Source: Scolanthus callimorphus
Lineage: Eukaryota; Cnidaria; Anthozoa; Actiniaria; Edwardsiidae
Direction: 5' to 3'
Length of the DNA stretch: 64,000 nt
Assembly (NCBI GenBank): GCA_033964015.1
Contig: CM066923.1
Coordinates: forward strand, 24,316,168 to 24,380,167
Below are positions 23,474 to 35,200 of the stretch, one piece after another. Under the pieces are notes generated by a model, which was not told where the DNA came from, ran no database searches, and saw only the letters and a program-made list of their open reading frames with translations. Both the position numbers and the translations under genes were made by a program. Within the stretch, counting starts at the first letter, position 1. Every line of letters starts with the position of its first letter.

Positions 23474-23573
23474 GGTAAATACATACATTCTAAAGGGGCA
23501 CTTTCACGGTTGTTTCAACAAAATGTGTGTTCTACATAAACAACTATATTATGTTTCAACTTAGGAAAAAGGA

Positions 23574-25418
23574 TTATATAGTCCAGCGGATTAGAGCAAT
23601 TTTTCGAGGAAATTGCGCATTTTAGGCTAAAGCCCCAATTTTTTGCCAGGTGATAGTTTTCAATGTATTTTTTAATTGTAGATATGGAGGCACGCTAGAA
23701 TTCTTTCGTAACGAAAGCTAGAGAGGTTTTAGAGTGAACTATTGTTTAGTCAATAGCAGCCATTTTGAATGCTTGTTATTCAAATGAGGTTTAGAACTTA
23801 GCTTTGTGACCTTTGTGAAAATTCAAGTTGTTCTCTAGACTACACAGCCATCAGGGTGGGGAAGGGGTTCTCCGTGATCCGTGATTCACCCCAAATGTGC
23901 TCCGTGACTCGTGAAAACAGGAAAATTATTGCCGTGATCCGTGAAATCTCATGCCCTCGTGACCCGTGATTTTACGAATTTCTCTTACGTGACTCGTGAT
24001 TGCAGGCCTAGAGATTCGTGAAACGTGAAAGCTGGTCATTAGAGACGGACCATTTGGACCAATATCGAGTAAGCTCATTCTCTCCTGACTGCTTTTTAGG
24101 GAACCTGACGCCCTTAAAAATATTTTTTTTGTGTCGGCTCGCGCTGCGCGCTCGCCATGTACAACATCAAAATGTATTTTTAAAATTGAGTAAATTTACT
24201 ATCAGCAAACAGTAAATAAAGGTGCAGCAATGTCAGGAAGCGCATTTGTTAAACATCAAGTTCTCATTTACTCCTGGACTTTCCCCATTCTTTCAACTTA
24301 TACGTCCAAAATTTGCAGCGCGCTTCGCGCGCATAAAGAGGATACTTGGTGTAGCATTTAGAAACTAAAGCATCGTACTGTTCTTTTTTCGAAAATTTCT
24401 AGTAAGTTTTTTCCGTGACTCCATTTCTTCAGCGTGATTTTTATGTCTCAGAGATAAGAATTTCATTAACCGCAGAGATTGATGTTCAAAATCGCAGCGC
24501 GCTTCGCGCGCATCCAGAAACATACAAGCAAGGCTCGGTACTAATCCGAACCATCTTCATAGTAACGAAAATTCTGATCTGGATGCTATGAGCACACCAA
24601 TTTCGCGAAATGATAAAATTGAATTGTGATTAATTGTCGTTTTGATGGCGATATAATTTAAGTGAAATCTCACACCATCAAAAGAAATATCAGCAAAAAA
24701 TATCGTGCACAGTACTTATATCACTATATTACTTGAAACACAACTTGCATATTAATCGTTTTTAAAATTTTACTTCCGTGATTCGTGAAAAGCGTTTTCA
24801 TAACTCCGTGATCCGTGAAATAACGAAAAATCGGTCCGTGATTCGTGATCGCTACCCCCCCTTCCCCACCCTGAGCCATAGCAGCTCAACATTTGCTAAC
24901 TCTGAACTATGGATTGAGCTGACTAACTTCGGCTGAGCGTCTCCTTGGAGTTTTTGGTGATCTATTAAATGTCACGATCAGTTTATTGGGAAAATTTACA
25001 ATTTTTATTGTAAAACAAAAGTCTGACTGAGCCGTTTGATGAAATGTTTCAAGAATGACCAACAAATTCTAAAAAAGATCGAGATAATTTGTACCTCATG
25101 TGTCGAATGTGTAAAACGAAGCTTGTCTCTAGAATTTTGCCATATTTCTTCCTAGTACTGTGCTATACACTATAAAAACGGACGATGGCAAATTTCAGTA
25201 AGTGCCGCAGAGCTCATGAATAACAAAGGATTCAAAGATGACTGCCAATGGCAAAACAATGGTTCACATTAAAACTGTTCTAGCTTTCGCTACGAATAAA
25301 ATTTAGCGTGCCTTCATATCTTATCTTCAACAAAATACTGAAAACTATTGACTTGCAAAGTCTGGAGTATTTAGCCAAAAGTGCGCAATTTTTACGCTAA
25401 TACGCCGGACTATATATA
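23574..25418. mobile_element. Inverted-repeat DNA element, host of a nested hAT-like element
   Basis: The left end (TATATAGTCCAGCGGATTAG) matches the complement of the right end (CTAATACGCCGGACTATATA). The outer arms continue for about 150-180 bp, including GGCACGCTA and its complement TAGCGTGCC, and GAAAACTATTGAC-type blocks. The element is interrupted by the insertion at 23852-24873. No transposase was seen. Confidence 0.7.
23852..24873. mobile_element. Nested hAT-like non-autonomous element, about 1 kb
   Basis: The ends CAGGGTGGGGAAGGGG and CCCCTTCCCCACCCTG are inverted, and AGCCAT is repeated directly on both sides (23846-23851, 24874-24879). CAGGG-type ends fit the hAT superfamily, which usually makes 8-bp duplications; only six bases match here. 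Both subterminal regions are full of CCGTGAT(T/C)CGTGA motifs, probable transposase-binding repeats. Two copies of GCAGCGCGCTTCGCGCGCAT lie in the middle. No coding frame. Confidence 0.75.
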
Positions 25419-26023
25419 GGCATTCTTACATAAGCTTTTCATATCTTTCGCTATCAAATTTCCAATTGAAAGTTGTTCAGCCTGTAAGAAATGAAATCCA
25501 ATTCCATCCGCTCGATAACACACGAAAATACTCCAAATTTGTATTTAAAAAAACGTCGACGATTATTTTGCTCATTTAAAAAAACGTCGACGATTATTTT
25601 GCTCATTTTTTGCGAATTTGACTGCATTACAGCAGTGACAAAACATGACAGTATCCTTCTTACCTTGGAGAACCCACTGGAAGTCATCTTGCATGGTGTT
25701 GGCCTAGTAGCTTATCAGGCCACCCGTGAAGTCTCCACATACCGCACATGATTTGCCACCCACAATCAACCAATGAGCGGAAGCCAGTACGAAACACAAG
25801 GCGCCATGCCCGGCGGCGCCGCGCCAACGACCACCCAAACTCGTTTCCGGAACCCAAGGCAGTCGGGATTAAATTTCAAGATTTGAGAGCAAAACAAAGA
25901 GGCGATGACATAGCTTAGAGGAAGCGCTTGCGTTTTATTTTATTTTATTTTGCTTGTAATTCGATGTTCACATTCGTAGTAGGGTTTAGAGTTTCCGATA
26001 ATTTTGCAAACGAAAGAGAAATC
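25419..26023. other. Intergenic, 3' side of the GPCR gene
   Basis: No gene seen. It includes a short tandem duplication (AAAAAAACGTCGACGATTAT at 25548 and 25578). Confidence 0.6.
25928..25952 (-). promoter_or_regulatory. Candidate polyadenylation signal for the GPCR
   Basis: Read on the minus strand, the TTTTATTTTATTTTATTTT run gives several overlapping AATAAA hexamers about 75-95 bases after the GPCR stop codon. The position fits a 3' end signal. Confidence 0.45.
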
Positions 26024-27274
26024 TTAGTGTTTCTCGAATATTTGGCCTGGAAGTGACATTATATCTAGGTCTGTAAGTTCCGTGCTCGTGCCGGGCTTAT
26101 TCAAACTCGCTAATGCGTCCGAATTGACTACTATTTCCTCCCTTATCGGCGGTAAACACCAGCCAGCAGTAGCTTCCCTTTCTGTTTCGGTCCTTGGGCC
26201 GTCAAATTCGTTAATAGAACACACTGATCCGTCGGAAACAGAGCGATTCCTGAACGCCCTAGCAGCCGGAGACACAAACAGCGCCTCGGCTGCGCTCACA
26301 GGCCTAATGTAGTCCACGCAACAAAGCACAGAACAAATGAACCGTCGAATCTCCCGGCGAATTCCTTTGACGCGTAAGCCATAAATAACAGGATAAAGAC
26401 AGTATATTAGGAATGCCATGGTTGTAGCAGTGGCATGTACTTCAAGCGGCACAAAAATTCGACTAGATTCGAGTAGAACAGTCGCATTGTATGGTCCCAA
26501 ACAAATCAGAATCGTCCCCAGTACTTTCACAGCCGTCCGTAATGCTTTAGCGCCAGTAAAATGTCCTGAACCCGTAGAACTAATTGAGCTCCTAAATCCT
26601 ACATTCAATACAGCAATATTTCCGATACGTGCTTGCCGTCTCGCGGCCTTTAGAATGTGGTAATATGCCCAGGACATTACCAACAGCGGCCAAATAAACG
26701 TTGTGATCGTGTAGAGTTTCGCATAGCCTTCACTTCTGGGGTTATCCCATTTGACAGTGCAGCCCGATTTAAGAGGTTGGTATCCATATACTCCCCAGCC
26801 CATAAGGGGTAGAATAGCAGTTACAGCGCTCTGTAGCCATGTGTATATAATGAGTACTCTTGTTCTAATAGGCCCCATACGTATAGGATATGTGAGAGGG
26901 TTGACTATGTAGTGATATCTATCGAAGCTCAGAATCGTCGCGGTTAGAATTGAGTCTGTGCTGAGAAGAATTGTAAAGAATCCGCTCGCTTCACACCATC
27001 CTTGACCAAATATCCATCGCTGGTTTAGACTTGAAGCCAACACGAAGGGCAACACAAGCGCGGAGAGTAGAATGTTCGAGATCGTTAAGTTGAATAAAAA
27101 GAGGTTGGACGAAGACGGAGTATGATGATAAGCTTTCTTTGCGATCACTATTGCCACGAGAATATTTAGTACTAAGGACAGGGACATCGTCAGCGAGATC
27201 AGTAATGACTGCACTGCAATGGCTTCCATATTAAATGCCAAAGCATCTTGACTTACGTTTGGGTTTCTTGTCAT
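26024..27274 (-). CDS. Class A (rhodopsin-like) G protein-coupled receptor, orphan
   Basis: Intronless frame of 416 residues with seven hydrophobic segments. Landmarks: Asn37 in TM1 (position 1.50); NLTISN in TM2, where the usual Asp2.50 is Asn67; Cys94 before TM3 with Cys172 in loop 2 for the conserved disulfide; a full DRY motif at 118-120; Trp146 in TM4; Pro196 in TM5; CLGPY at 258-262 in TM6, lacking the usual toggle Trp; and YPVIY at 294-298 in TM7, with Tyr replacing Asn of NPxxY. Possible N-glycosylation is not obvious in the short N-terminus. CCC-type cysteines around 315-319 could be palmitoylated. The C-tail is about 100 residues. Single-exon class A receptors are common in cnidarian and amphioxus genomes. 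The ligand is unknown. It acts at the plasma membrane through heterotrimeric G proteins if functional. Confidence 0.9.
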   Translation of the reverse strand: MTRNPNVSQDALAFNMEAIAVQSLLISLTMSLSLVLNILVAIVIAKKAYHHTPSSSNLFLFNLTISNILLSALVLPFVLASSLNQRWIFGQGWCEASGFFTILLSTDSILTATILSFDRYHYIVNPLTYPIRMGPIRTRVLIIYTWLQSAVTAILPLMGWGVYGYQPLKSGCTVKWDNPRSEGYAKLYTITTFIWPLLVMSWAYYHILKAARRQARIGNIAVLNVGFRSSISSTGSGHFTGAKALRTAVKVLGTILICLGPYNATVLLESSRIFVPLEVHATATTMAFLIYCLYPVIYGLRVKGIRREIRRFICSVLCCVDYIRPVSAAEALFVSPAARAFRNRSVSDGSVCSINEFDGPRTETEREATAGWCLPPIREEIVVNSDALASLNKPGTSTELTDLDIMSLPGQIFEKH

Positions 27275-29113
27275 TTCAAAGCTTTGTAGTCACAGAGAGA
27301 AAGTCCTCTAGCTTTAGCGTTCAGGCTGATTGTTATATGATCGCTTGAATGGTGTAGGATGACACACGTTAGCCATTAACAACCCGATGAGGTCATAGGT
27401 TAGCGATGAGACTGTTGCGTGCTTCCGTACTTTTGAAAGTTCAAAATTGATTTCAGAGTCGAGCAGCGTTTTTATGTTATACATCTAAACAAGCTTGAAA
27501 AAAAAAATCATGTTCGATCGTGAATGAAGTTTACAAATGTAAAAACATATCATATATTATCCATGATAGAGAAAAATAAATATATGTGAAACTTCGACCT
27601 GCTTGCAGCCCCTTCGGCGAATGTCCGTGAAATCGAGGGAAATGTTTTTTTTTTTCACGGTCGGCGCGCTTCAAGTTACGGAGATGCGCCACTGGTCGCT
27701 CAAAGTTCAGTGTTTTCCGGCAAATGTTGCCGAAATTCTTATCAGAAGGGGATCTACCGTCACTTCCAAATAAGGTACATACTTCCATTTCCAAATTTGG
27801 TTTTGCCCCCGTGAGCGTTTCAAAAACGACTCCGGTTTTGGCTTGCCTACTACTCGAAATGACCATAATCTGAGAGGAAGTTCAAATAAAATTTTTATTC
27901 CGAGACCCCGTACTGAAGCTGGTAAACGAGCATTCAGCTGTAGAGGAGCAGTTTTATGGAATAGCCTTATGATCTGATTTAAGAAATCAGCCAAACTTTA
28001 AATCTTCAAAGATAATTTTTATTAACTGTAGTTTTGTAGTTGTAGGTAGTATTAGTATATATAATAGGACTCCATGCTATCCAATTAAGAAAAAATTGGA
28101 TGATTCAGAGGAACTCCAAAATTGGACGAGGCCGCAGGCCGAGTCCAATTTGGAGTTCCGAGGAATCATCCATTTTTTTCTTAATTGGACAAGCATGAAG
28201 TCCTGTTATTTATTAATTATATAACATCCATGTTCAAACCCAAACTGTCCAATTTTAGCGCGAACTGTCCAATTAGAGCGCGCGCGATCCAATTAAAAAA
28301 TAATTGGACGATTCAAGAAAAATCGATTTGCCGGCACAATGGGATTTCGAGCTGGCTATATAATTAGTATTTGATAATATATCTTGTATTTAGTGTTAGG
28401 TAGATAGTTTTATACGCGGCTCACTGGAAGAGCATTGTAAGTGAAGTGATACCGTTTTCCTTGAATAAAGCTTTACGGTGACCATGATGACCGCGGAAAC
28501 TGTGATCAGGCCTAGTTTGTAGACGAATGATGTTAATTTAAAAAAATTAACAAACAACTAAAAAAAGGAGCTTTTGGTACTGGGCTCCGTGTTTCTTCGC
28601 ACGCACTAGGCAACCTCGCACACCAGGGTCCTCCTCTCGCATCCCCTGGACGGTTCAGAGGACAGGGCCTTCCCTTCGCTTGTGCGGTCGTGGCCACAAG
28701 CGAAGGGAAAGGCCCTGGGGGATCGAGGTTGTAGAAGGCCATTGAAGTGCACGCGCCAAGAGAAAACAAGCAAAAAAGCTACGCGCTAAGTACTACTGAA
28801 AACTGAAGTCGCTGTTGTGGGTGTTTAGTAAGTGTTCAACATTCAAGTTTTTCTTCCTCCCCCGAAAAAATATCTAAATGGTCCGTCCTTTATCGAAGCC
28901 GACCCGTAACAGGCGCGCGCTCGCAAGGAAAAAATCTCCTCTCGAGGTGTTGGGAGGCCTGTGGACGTAGGACTGGAACCGAGCCAAAAATCGGCCATGC
29001 GCGGGAAAACCGATCAAGAGTAAGAATGTTTTGGTTTTCTTCTCGTCATGAGATGAGATTTTACCGCAACAGAGCGCTCTGAGACCGCGATCAGTGCTGC
29101 TTGGCTACCCGAT
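27275..29113. other. Intergenic between GPCR and SBNO-like gene; two foldbacks
   Basis: No additional gene recognised. Positions 28080-28189 form a hairpin (CCAATTAAGAAAAAATTGGA, GAGTCCAATTTGGAGTT) and 28663-28717 another (CAGGGCCTTCCCTTCGCTTG with its complement). The region would contain the divergent promoters of both genes, but no clear core promoter was recognised. Confidence 0.6.
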
Positions 29114-29235
29114 ATGACACAAGCAAGTACTCCTAAAGTGCCTAACGATAAATTACTGCTTCATCGAGTTGTAGGGCCAAGCGAAGAACATGAGGAAATC
29201 AACAAGATGGCGCACGGTGTCGTGGAGGTTCGCAG
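29114..29235 (+). CDS. SBNO-like exon 1, proposed start
   Basis: ATG opens [18 protein letters not shown], then a polar acidic stretch, and ends EVR plus AG before the donor GTATTA. The two bases plus T of the next exon make Ser, and the frame continues DEVFSRYHC. The start is inferred from phase and frame only; an upstream exon is possible. Confidence 0.5.
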
Positions 29236-32200
29236 GTATTACATAAATCGCTGCTCACATGTATATGTTACAGAGATGACAACTCTCCCAGTTTTCCAGG
29301 GAGTCTCAAGACTTTTCACAACGCTTCCCCTAGAATGTTTTCTAAGTAATGGTTCTCCCCCGCTATATCATAAAAGCATTAGAGCACAACTTTCTTAGGA
29401 CATGTATACCCTGTGAGTTACTTAACTTACATTATTATTTATCGGCGAATAGGACACACGTGTCTCTCCCAACATCACGCGTGCTCTATTGCGCCGATAA
29501 AGCCATAGAAAGTTGTGCTCTAATGCTTAAATAATGTTAGTTACCTGGGCCTTGCGTCAGGGTACCACTAGACAGGCTCCCTGACTGGAGTGTAGAGAGA
29601 AATGATGGCTGAAATTTCTGGCTAAAGTTGCAGCTGTGTATGAAACTTAAATACCCAAACTCCTTTCCTTGCTCCTATGCACCAGTCAATGTACCCCCAC
29701 ACCCCCTCCTAATCAGGGCATGTGAAGAAAGTAAATGGCCCCAATCTCTGGAAGAAAAAAAAATGTTATTCCAATGTCCCTGCATACCCCTTTCAACCCG
29801 TCCAACAACTGTAGTGGGAACTGTGAACAAATTTGGATCCTTTGACCGAGCGGGCAGTTTCCGCATGCTGGAATGTTGAAGAATCCAAATTTGCATGAAA
29901 GAAACAGTCAAGTCAAACCAACAGATTGTGAACTCGACAAGCACAACCAACAGAGAACTTTGGAAACTTTTTTTGGCGTCTTAAAAAACTTCAATTGAGC
30001 AGGCGTTCCGATTGACCTTTGCAAATGTTGCGAACTTCAATCCAACAAAAATCAAGCAAAATGATCGATAGGTTTTTGAATTGCATATACAAAGTTTATT
30101 AGAATAATGCTAAAACTGGTAGAAAATGCAACGATGAGAACCGCAGAAGTAAGACATATTACAGTACGCCTTTTTTTTGGATAGCTGCCCTAAAATACAG
30201 GGAAAAATGCAATAACATCTGCAATTCGGGCTTCCTGTGCTGGGTCACGTGCTGCGTCCCTTAGGAATTGACTCTATGAATATCAGGACGAAAACAGCTC
30301 ATTAAATCCCGGTGTAATCAATCGAACAAATTCGAACAAAAAATCAATTGAACACCAATCGTTCGATTTGTTCGGCAATCAAATACAATCGAACTCAAGC
30401 TTTGCTGTGAGTTCGATTTCGAACACAACCAATCGAACAGATTGGATTGTTCGATTTTGTTCTGTAATCATGAATATTGTGTGTGACAGACAAAAACAAG
30501 TCAATTTGCAGCGGAAAGGGAGGACTCCCAAACCTTTGGGGTGGGGATGATACTGATGCTTGTCGTCCATGTAATTTTTAGGGGTTAAAATCGACCCTCT
30601 AGCAAATCAGGCAGCATATCAGGCAGCATTATTATCAGGCATGAAACATTTGATTTGTCTTAACATTGTAGCTTTAAAAAATCTAGCTATTGTTCAGACT
30701 TTTTGGTACATCTTAGGAGTCAAAACCAGCTAAAACTACTCCCAATTAATTGGTACCTTTGAGAAGAAAAAACGGAAAGTATGTTTAAAGTTCGATTTCG
30801 GAACGTTCGATTTTGTTCGATTGTGAAGATTTTGCTGTGAGTTCGATTGTGTTCGATTGCTGAACAAGTCGAAAATCAATCGAACGATTGGAATTCGATT
30901 GAGTTCGATTACCGAACGTTCGATTGATTACGCCGGGTTAAATTCGAACTTTGGTGTGAAAATACGCTATTTCCTTTCAACTTCTGGCAAAAAAAAAATG
31001 GCGTAGAGCTAAAGATCATGATGTCTTCTACTTATGTGCCAAATTTGGTGGCATTTCAAGGCAAGTGACAAATTAGGTGCTAGTGGCACTTTAAAAGAGT
31101 TATTGAAAAGTGGAAGCTTTGATTGTTAATTTTAGAGGCTTTGTAGGCAACTTTGCACAACATTAATTTGCAAATGTAGACATCCGGCTTTTCCATACAA
31201 TATGGTGACCATTTTTGTCGGTTAGGCAAATTTCAAAATAGCAAGTGTCAACATCGGCCAATCAGAATCGGCCTATGATTGTCTGCCGCCAGAGCCTACA
31301 ACAAACAACAAACAGTGAAATACAGTAGGCTCTTGGAATGAGATTGACATTGACTGGCAATTAATGACTGTACACGTTTGTGTGGCCTGACACTTGTAAT
31401 TGTGTACCTTTCTTTTGCCAGTGACGAGGTATTCTCGCGATACCACTGCCACTCTCTAAAATGGCCAAACATCAAGTGTCACCCTGGAGACATTGTAGAG
31501 GCTGGTTGTTTAGCGGTAAGTACGGTACAGGGAAGTTACTCCTCTCATAGCAGGGCCTGACAATAACGTTTTTTGTAATGTGCCAATAGTGCCTAACTAA
31601 AAACGTTTAGGCACCATAGGGCAGAACCTTGTCACCCAATGTTTTTCTCTGAATGCACGATTTTGTATACCTGTGAGACCCTTATTTTGAAATGTGATTG
31701 TCTCAAACAAAGCTCAAACGCCCACATTTTTTGACAAGTTACATTGTAACCAAATTTTCTACCCATTATGATTTAAATATTCTTTAGAAAGTCAAGCCCT
31801 AAAAGGGAGATTGCCATTTGGTGACTAGGTTGAATCTTCTGGTCGCCAAACCCTCAAATCCAGTTGCCATTGGCAACCTATTGGCCGCAATGTCTGGCCC
31901 TGCATAGCCCTACCCTTTCCTAATATTTACACAGAAAATTAGAGCTATTAGCATATTTTAATCTCTTTCAGGCCCAGCTGTTGCCAACGGTAACATACCC
32001 ATTACTGGATGCCCTACCTCGTGAGATTGTGGACACAGGAAACCTGAGTGATCTCCAGCTAGAGGGGATACTTTTTGCTGTATGTCAAACAAAATACTAG
32101 ATTTTTTGCTCCGTCTCGCGGGAAAAACTGTCAGTCATTACTGTATTTTTCCCGGGAGAATTTCAGGAAATTTCGCCATTTCAACGCAGTCTCCGGATTT

Positions 32201-35200
32201 TTGAAGTCCTGGGGTTGACATCCCTGTATTACTGTAATTAGATATTATCATGTGGGTCCTGCTTAGGAACGAAGGGCTTTTTTACTATTGTATTTTGTTG
32301 AATTTCTGTTTGAGTTTTAGATAGCTAATTTAGATCCGGCAAACACTGCACAAAGATTTATAAGTATGAGTTTATAGCGAACTCTTAGCATCTTTTCAAT
32401 ATGTATGAATAAATGTAATTATTTGCATTGTGCCTTTTTACTTGGCAGATCTTATATTATTATAGTAAAGTCTGAATGCCATTGTTTAGCTTGACAGAAG
32501 GAAAGTTCTTATTAATTATGAGATTCCAGAACAAATAAATCTGTACCCTCCCTACAGAAGGGATTGAACATTCTAGAGGGGAATGGAGGAGATTTTGCCC
32601 TAGTATTTCTATACAAATAAAAAATTAAAACATTTGCAATTTCCATAATGCGTTCAGGAAACTTTTCTGCTTGCTATTTTCGTATTTATGAGGTGAAAAT
32701 GTTTATTTAAAATAATAGATATAGTAAATGTCTGTTTCATTTTCCAGTGTCAGAGGCATCAGGTTATACTACCAAATGGGCAAAGGGCAGGGTTCTTTAT
32801 CGGTGATGGAGCTGGTGTTGGCAAGGGAAGACAGGTACTAAGTGTAGTGAGCACTAGATGCAGGAAGGAGGACAAAAAAAAACTGAAATGACTATGGGAT
32901 AATGTGCATTTGAGACCTGTAACCTGAAATGGGTTCTTTTGAACAACAACAAACAAGAACATCAGAGAAACACTTCCAGAAGCCTTAGATTACCCCCTCA
33001 GTCCCCCACAAAATGTCATGTACTGGTATTACCATTGATGGGCTGGTTCAGTATTTTGAAAGGGAGGGACATTTATTCTTTATTTTTTTTTTACTCAGAG
33101 GGATATATAACAGTACCAATAAGTCTTAAAACCTTCTAATAATATAAAAGTATTTATATGGTCCTTATTGTTTCTAGGTATCTGGCATTATCCTTGACAA
33201 CTTTGCCCGTGGTCGTTGTAAACATATTTGGTTTAGCATCTCAACTGATCTTAAAGTGGATGCACAGAGGTAAATTGAAATGGTGCAGCAGTCGAAATAA
33301 AGAAAAAAAAAGAATCCTATTTTAGCCGTGACCAGCATTATAAGGCTGCTTCATTGGCTGCTTCCAATTTTTTTAGGTGAAAAGATGTTTTAGGCATATA
33401 TTTTGCTGTAAAGTACCGTAATAAGCAAAATAATAATAATAACACTAATAAATTTTAGCATTCAATTGGCTATCTGCTACAATAATAATACATACAGGTT
33501 TCATTCAGTATTTCTATCATTTCTGGCTAACAATGAATGCACTATGTATTTTTTATTTTAAAGAGATTTGAATGACATTGGCTGTTATATTAAGGTCATA
33601 GAGGGATGCCAGCAGCTTGATAAGGATACCAAGTGAGTTTTCTTTTTGCCAATTTGATACTACATGTGAACTAAAATTTTGGTGAGTGAAAATGGCAAAT
33701 GATTACTATAAATTGTGGTTGACAATTAATTGTTCCAGGGTGTTTGGTCTCCCTCCAGACAGCAAAGAAGGAGTTGTATTCAGTACATATGCAACTCTTG
33801 TGTCCTCAGTCCAAAAAGGTACAAAATGAACAATAAAAATACATTGTATAGGTGGGCTCAAACAGGAGTGAAGTATTTCCAAGAGTCTAGGGCAATATGC
33901 TAAAAGCTAGCGAAGGTAAATTTCTTTTTATATTCTGCCAAGCACCAAGCTAAAATCCCATTCAAACGTTGAATTTTTTATCTTCACTAGATTTTGACAT
34001 GTTACTCTCAAACGTTGAAAATATCCAGCTGAATACGTTGTACTCACTATCTTGATTCTGATTGGCTAAAAGCGCACGCTTTACTTTGGGAATCACGCAT
34101 TTTGAGGGTCTCCAAGAATCAGTGTGCTGATTCTTTGATTCTTGATCCTATGCGCGCAATGCATAATTGGACTAGAGCACTTGAATGTTTTCCCTATCTA
34201 ACAAGGCGCTTGTGTAAAAGAAATTGCTTGACAGGAAAAAAAATATTTTTACTGAATCAATGTATAATAAAACAATTATTGAATTCGTTTTTTGTGATTT
34301 CCAGAATAAACAATGTCTTACCAACTTGAAGCAGGTGAGGCCATCAGCTTTGTTTATTCTGGTAATCACAAAAACCTCATCCAATAATTGCTTGTAATCG
34401 CACATAATTATGCATGTACACACAACTGTAATTCAGTGAGCTGAAAGAAATTAAATAATCTTGACTTGAATTGACTTTCAGGCAGTGGCCGGCAAAGCAG
34501 ATTACAGCAGCTTATGGACTGGTGTGGTGGTGAAAAGTTTGATGGCTGCCTGATATTTGATGAGTGCCATAAGGCCAAACATTTCATACCCGTAAGACAT
34601 CCCCCCCCCTTCCCCGATTCTGTTGCACTTCCATTGCTCTGTCTTTCTTCTGCAGTATCAAATGCAGGGAGATAAAAACAGCGACCTCAAAAATCTGGAG
34701 ACCGCTTTGAAGTGGCGAAACGGCACAGTAAATGTATGGCAGTCGTCTTGAATTTTTCCCTGGAGATGGAGCAAAACATGTTTAGACTCTGCTCACAGAG
34801 AAGAACTCGATCAGATTGCAGCGTTCAAAATTGTTTCCAATACAAAAAATAGTTTTTTCTTGTTTTCATTGTACATTGATGGTGTTTTACTAAAATTGAC
34901 GTTTTGTGGTGAATAATTTACAGGGCAAAGAAGAAAACAGCACCAAGATTGCACTAGCTGTAACCACTTTGCAAGGTTTGAATTATTATTCTTGTTTTTT
35001 CTTCAATGGTTGGGTGATAGAAAACAATTTTTAATTGATTAGGTGAAATTTATTGGATTTTTGTTCGTAGTTTTGTCGAATTAAATATCATGGTGAGTTG
35101 CCGCGGGATGTTACACGATCGCGGTATTTTTTTAAACTTGCAATGAGCCGGCATGGCGAATTTTAATTACAGCGGACACTATCGAAATCAAGTGCGCTGA

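Noticed and set aside
31378..31560. A short independent gene covering the SBNO-like exon 2
   Set aside because: The frame runs through an acceptor and a donor site. The coding signal is confined to 31422-31515 and continues in the flanking exons.
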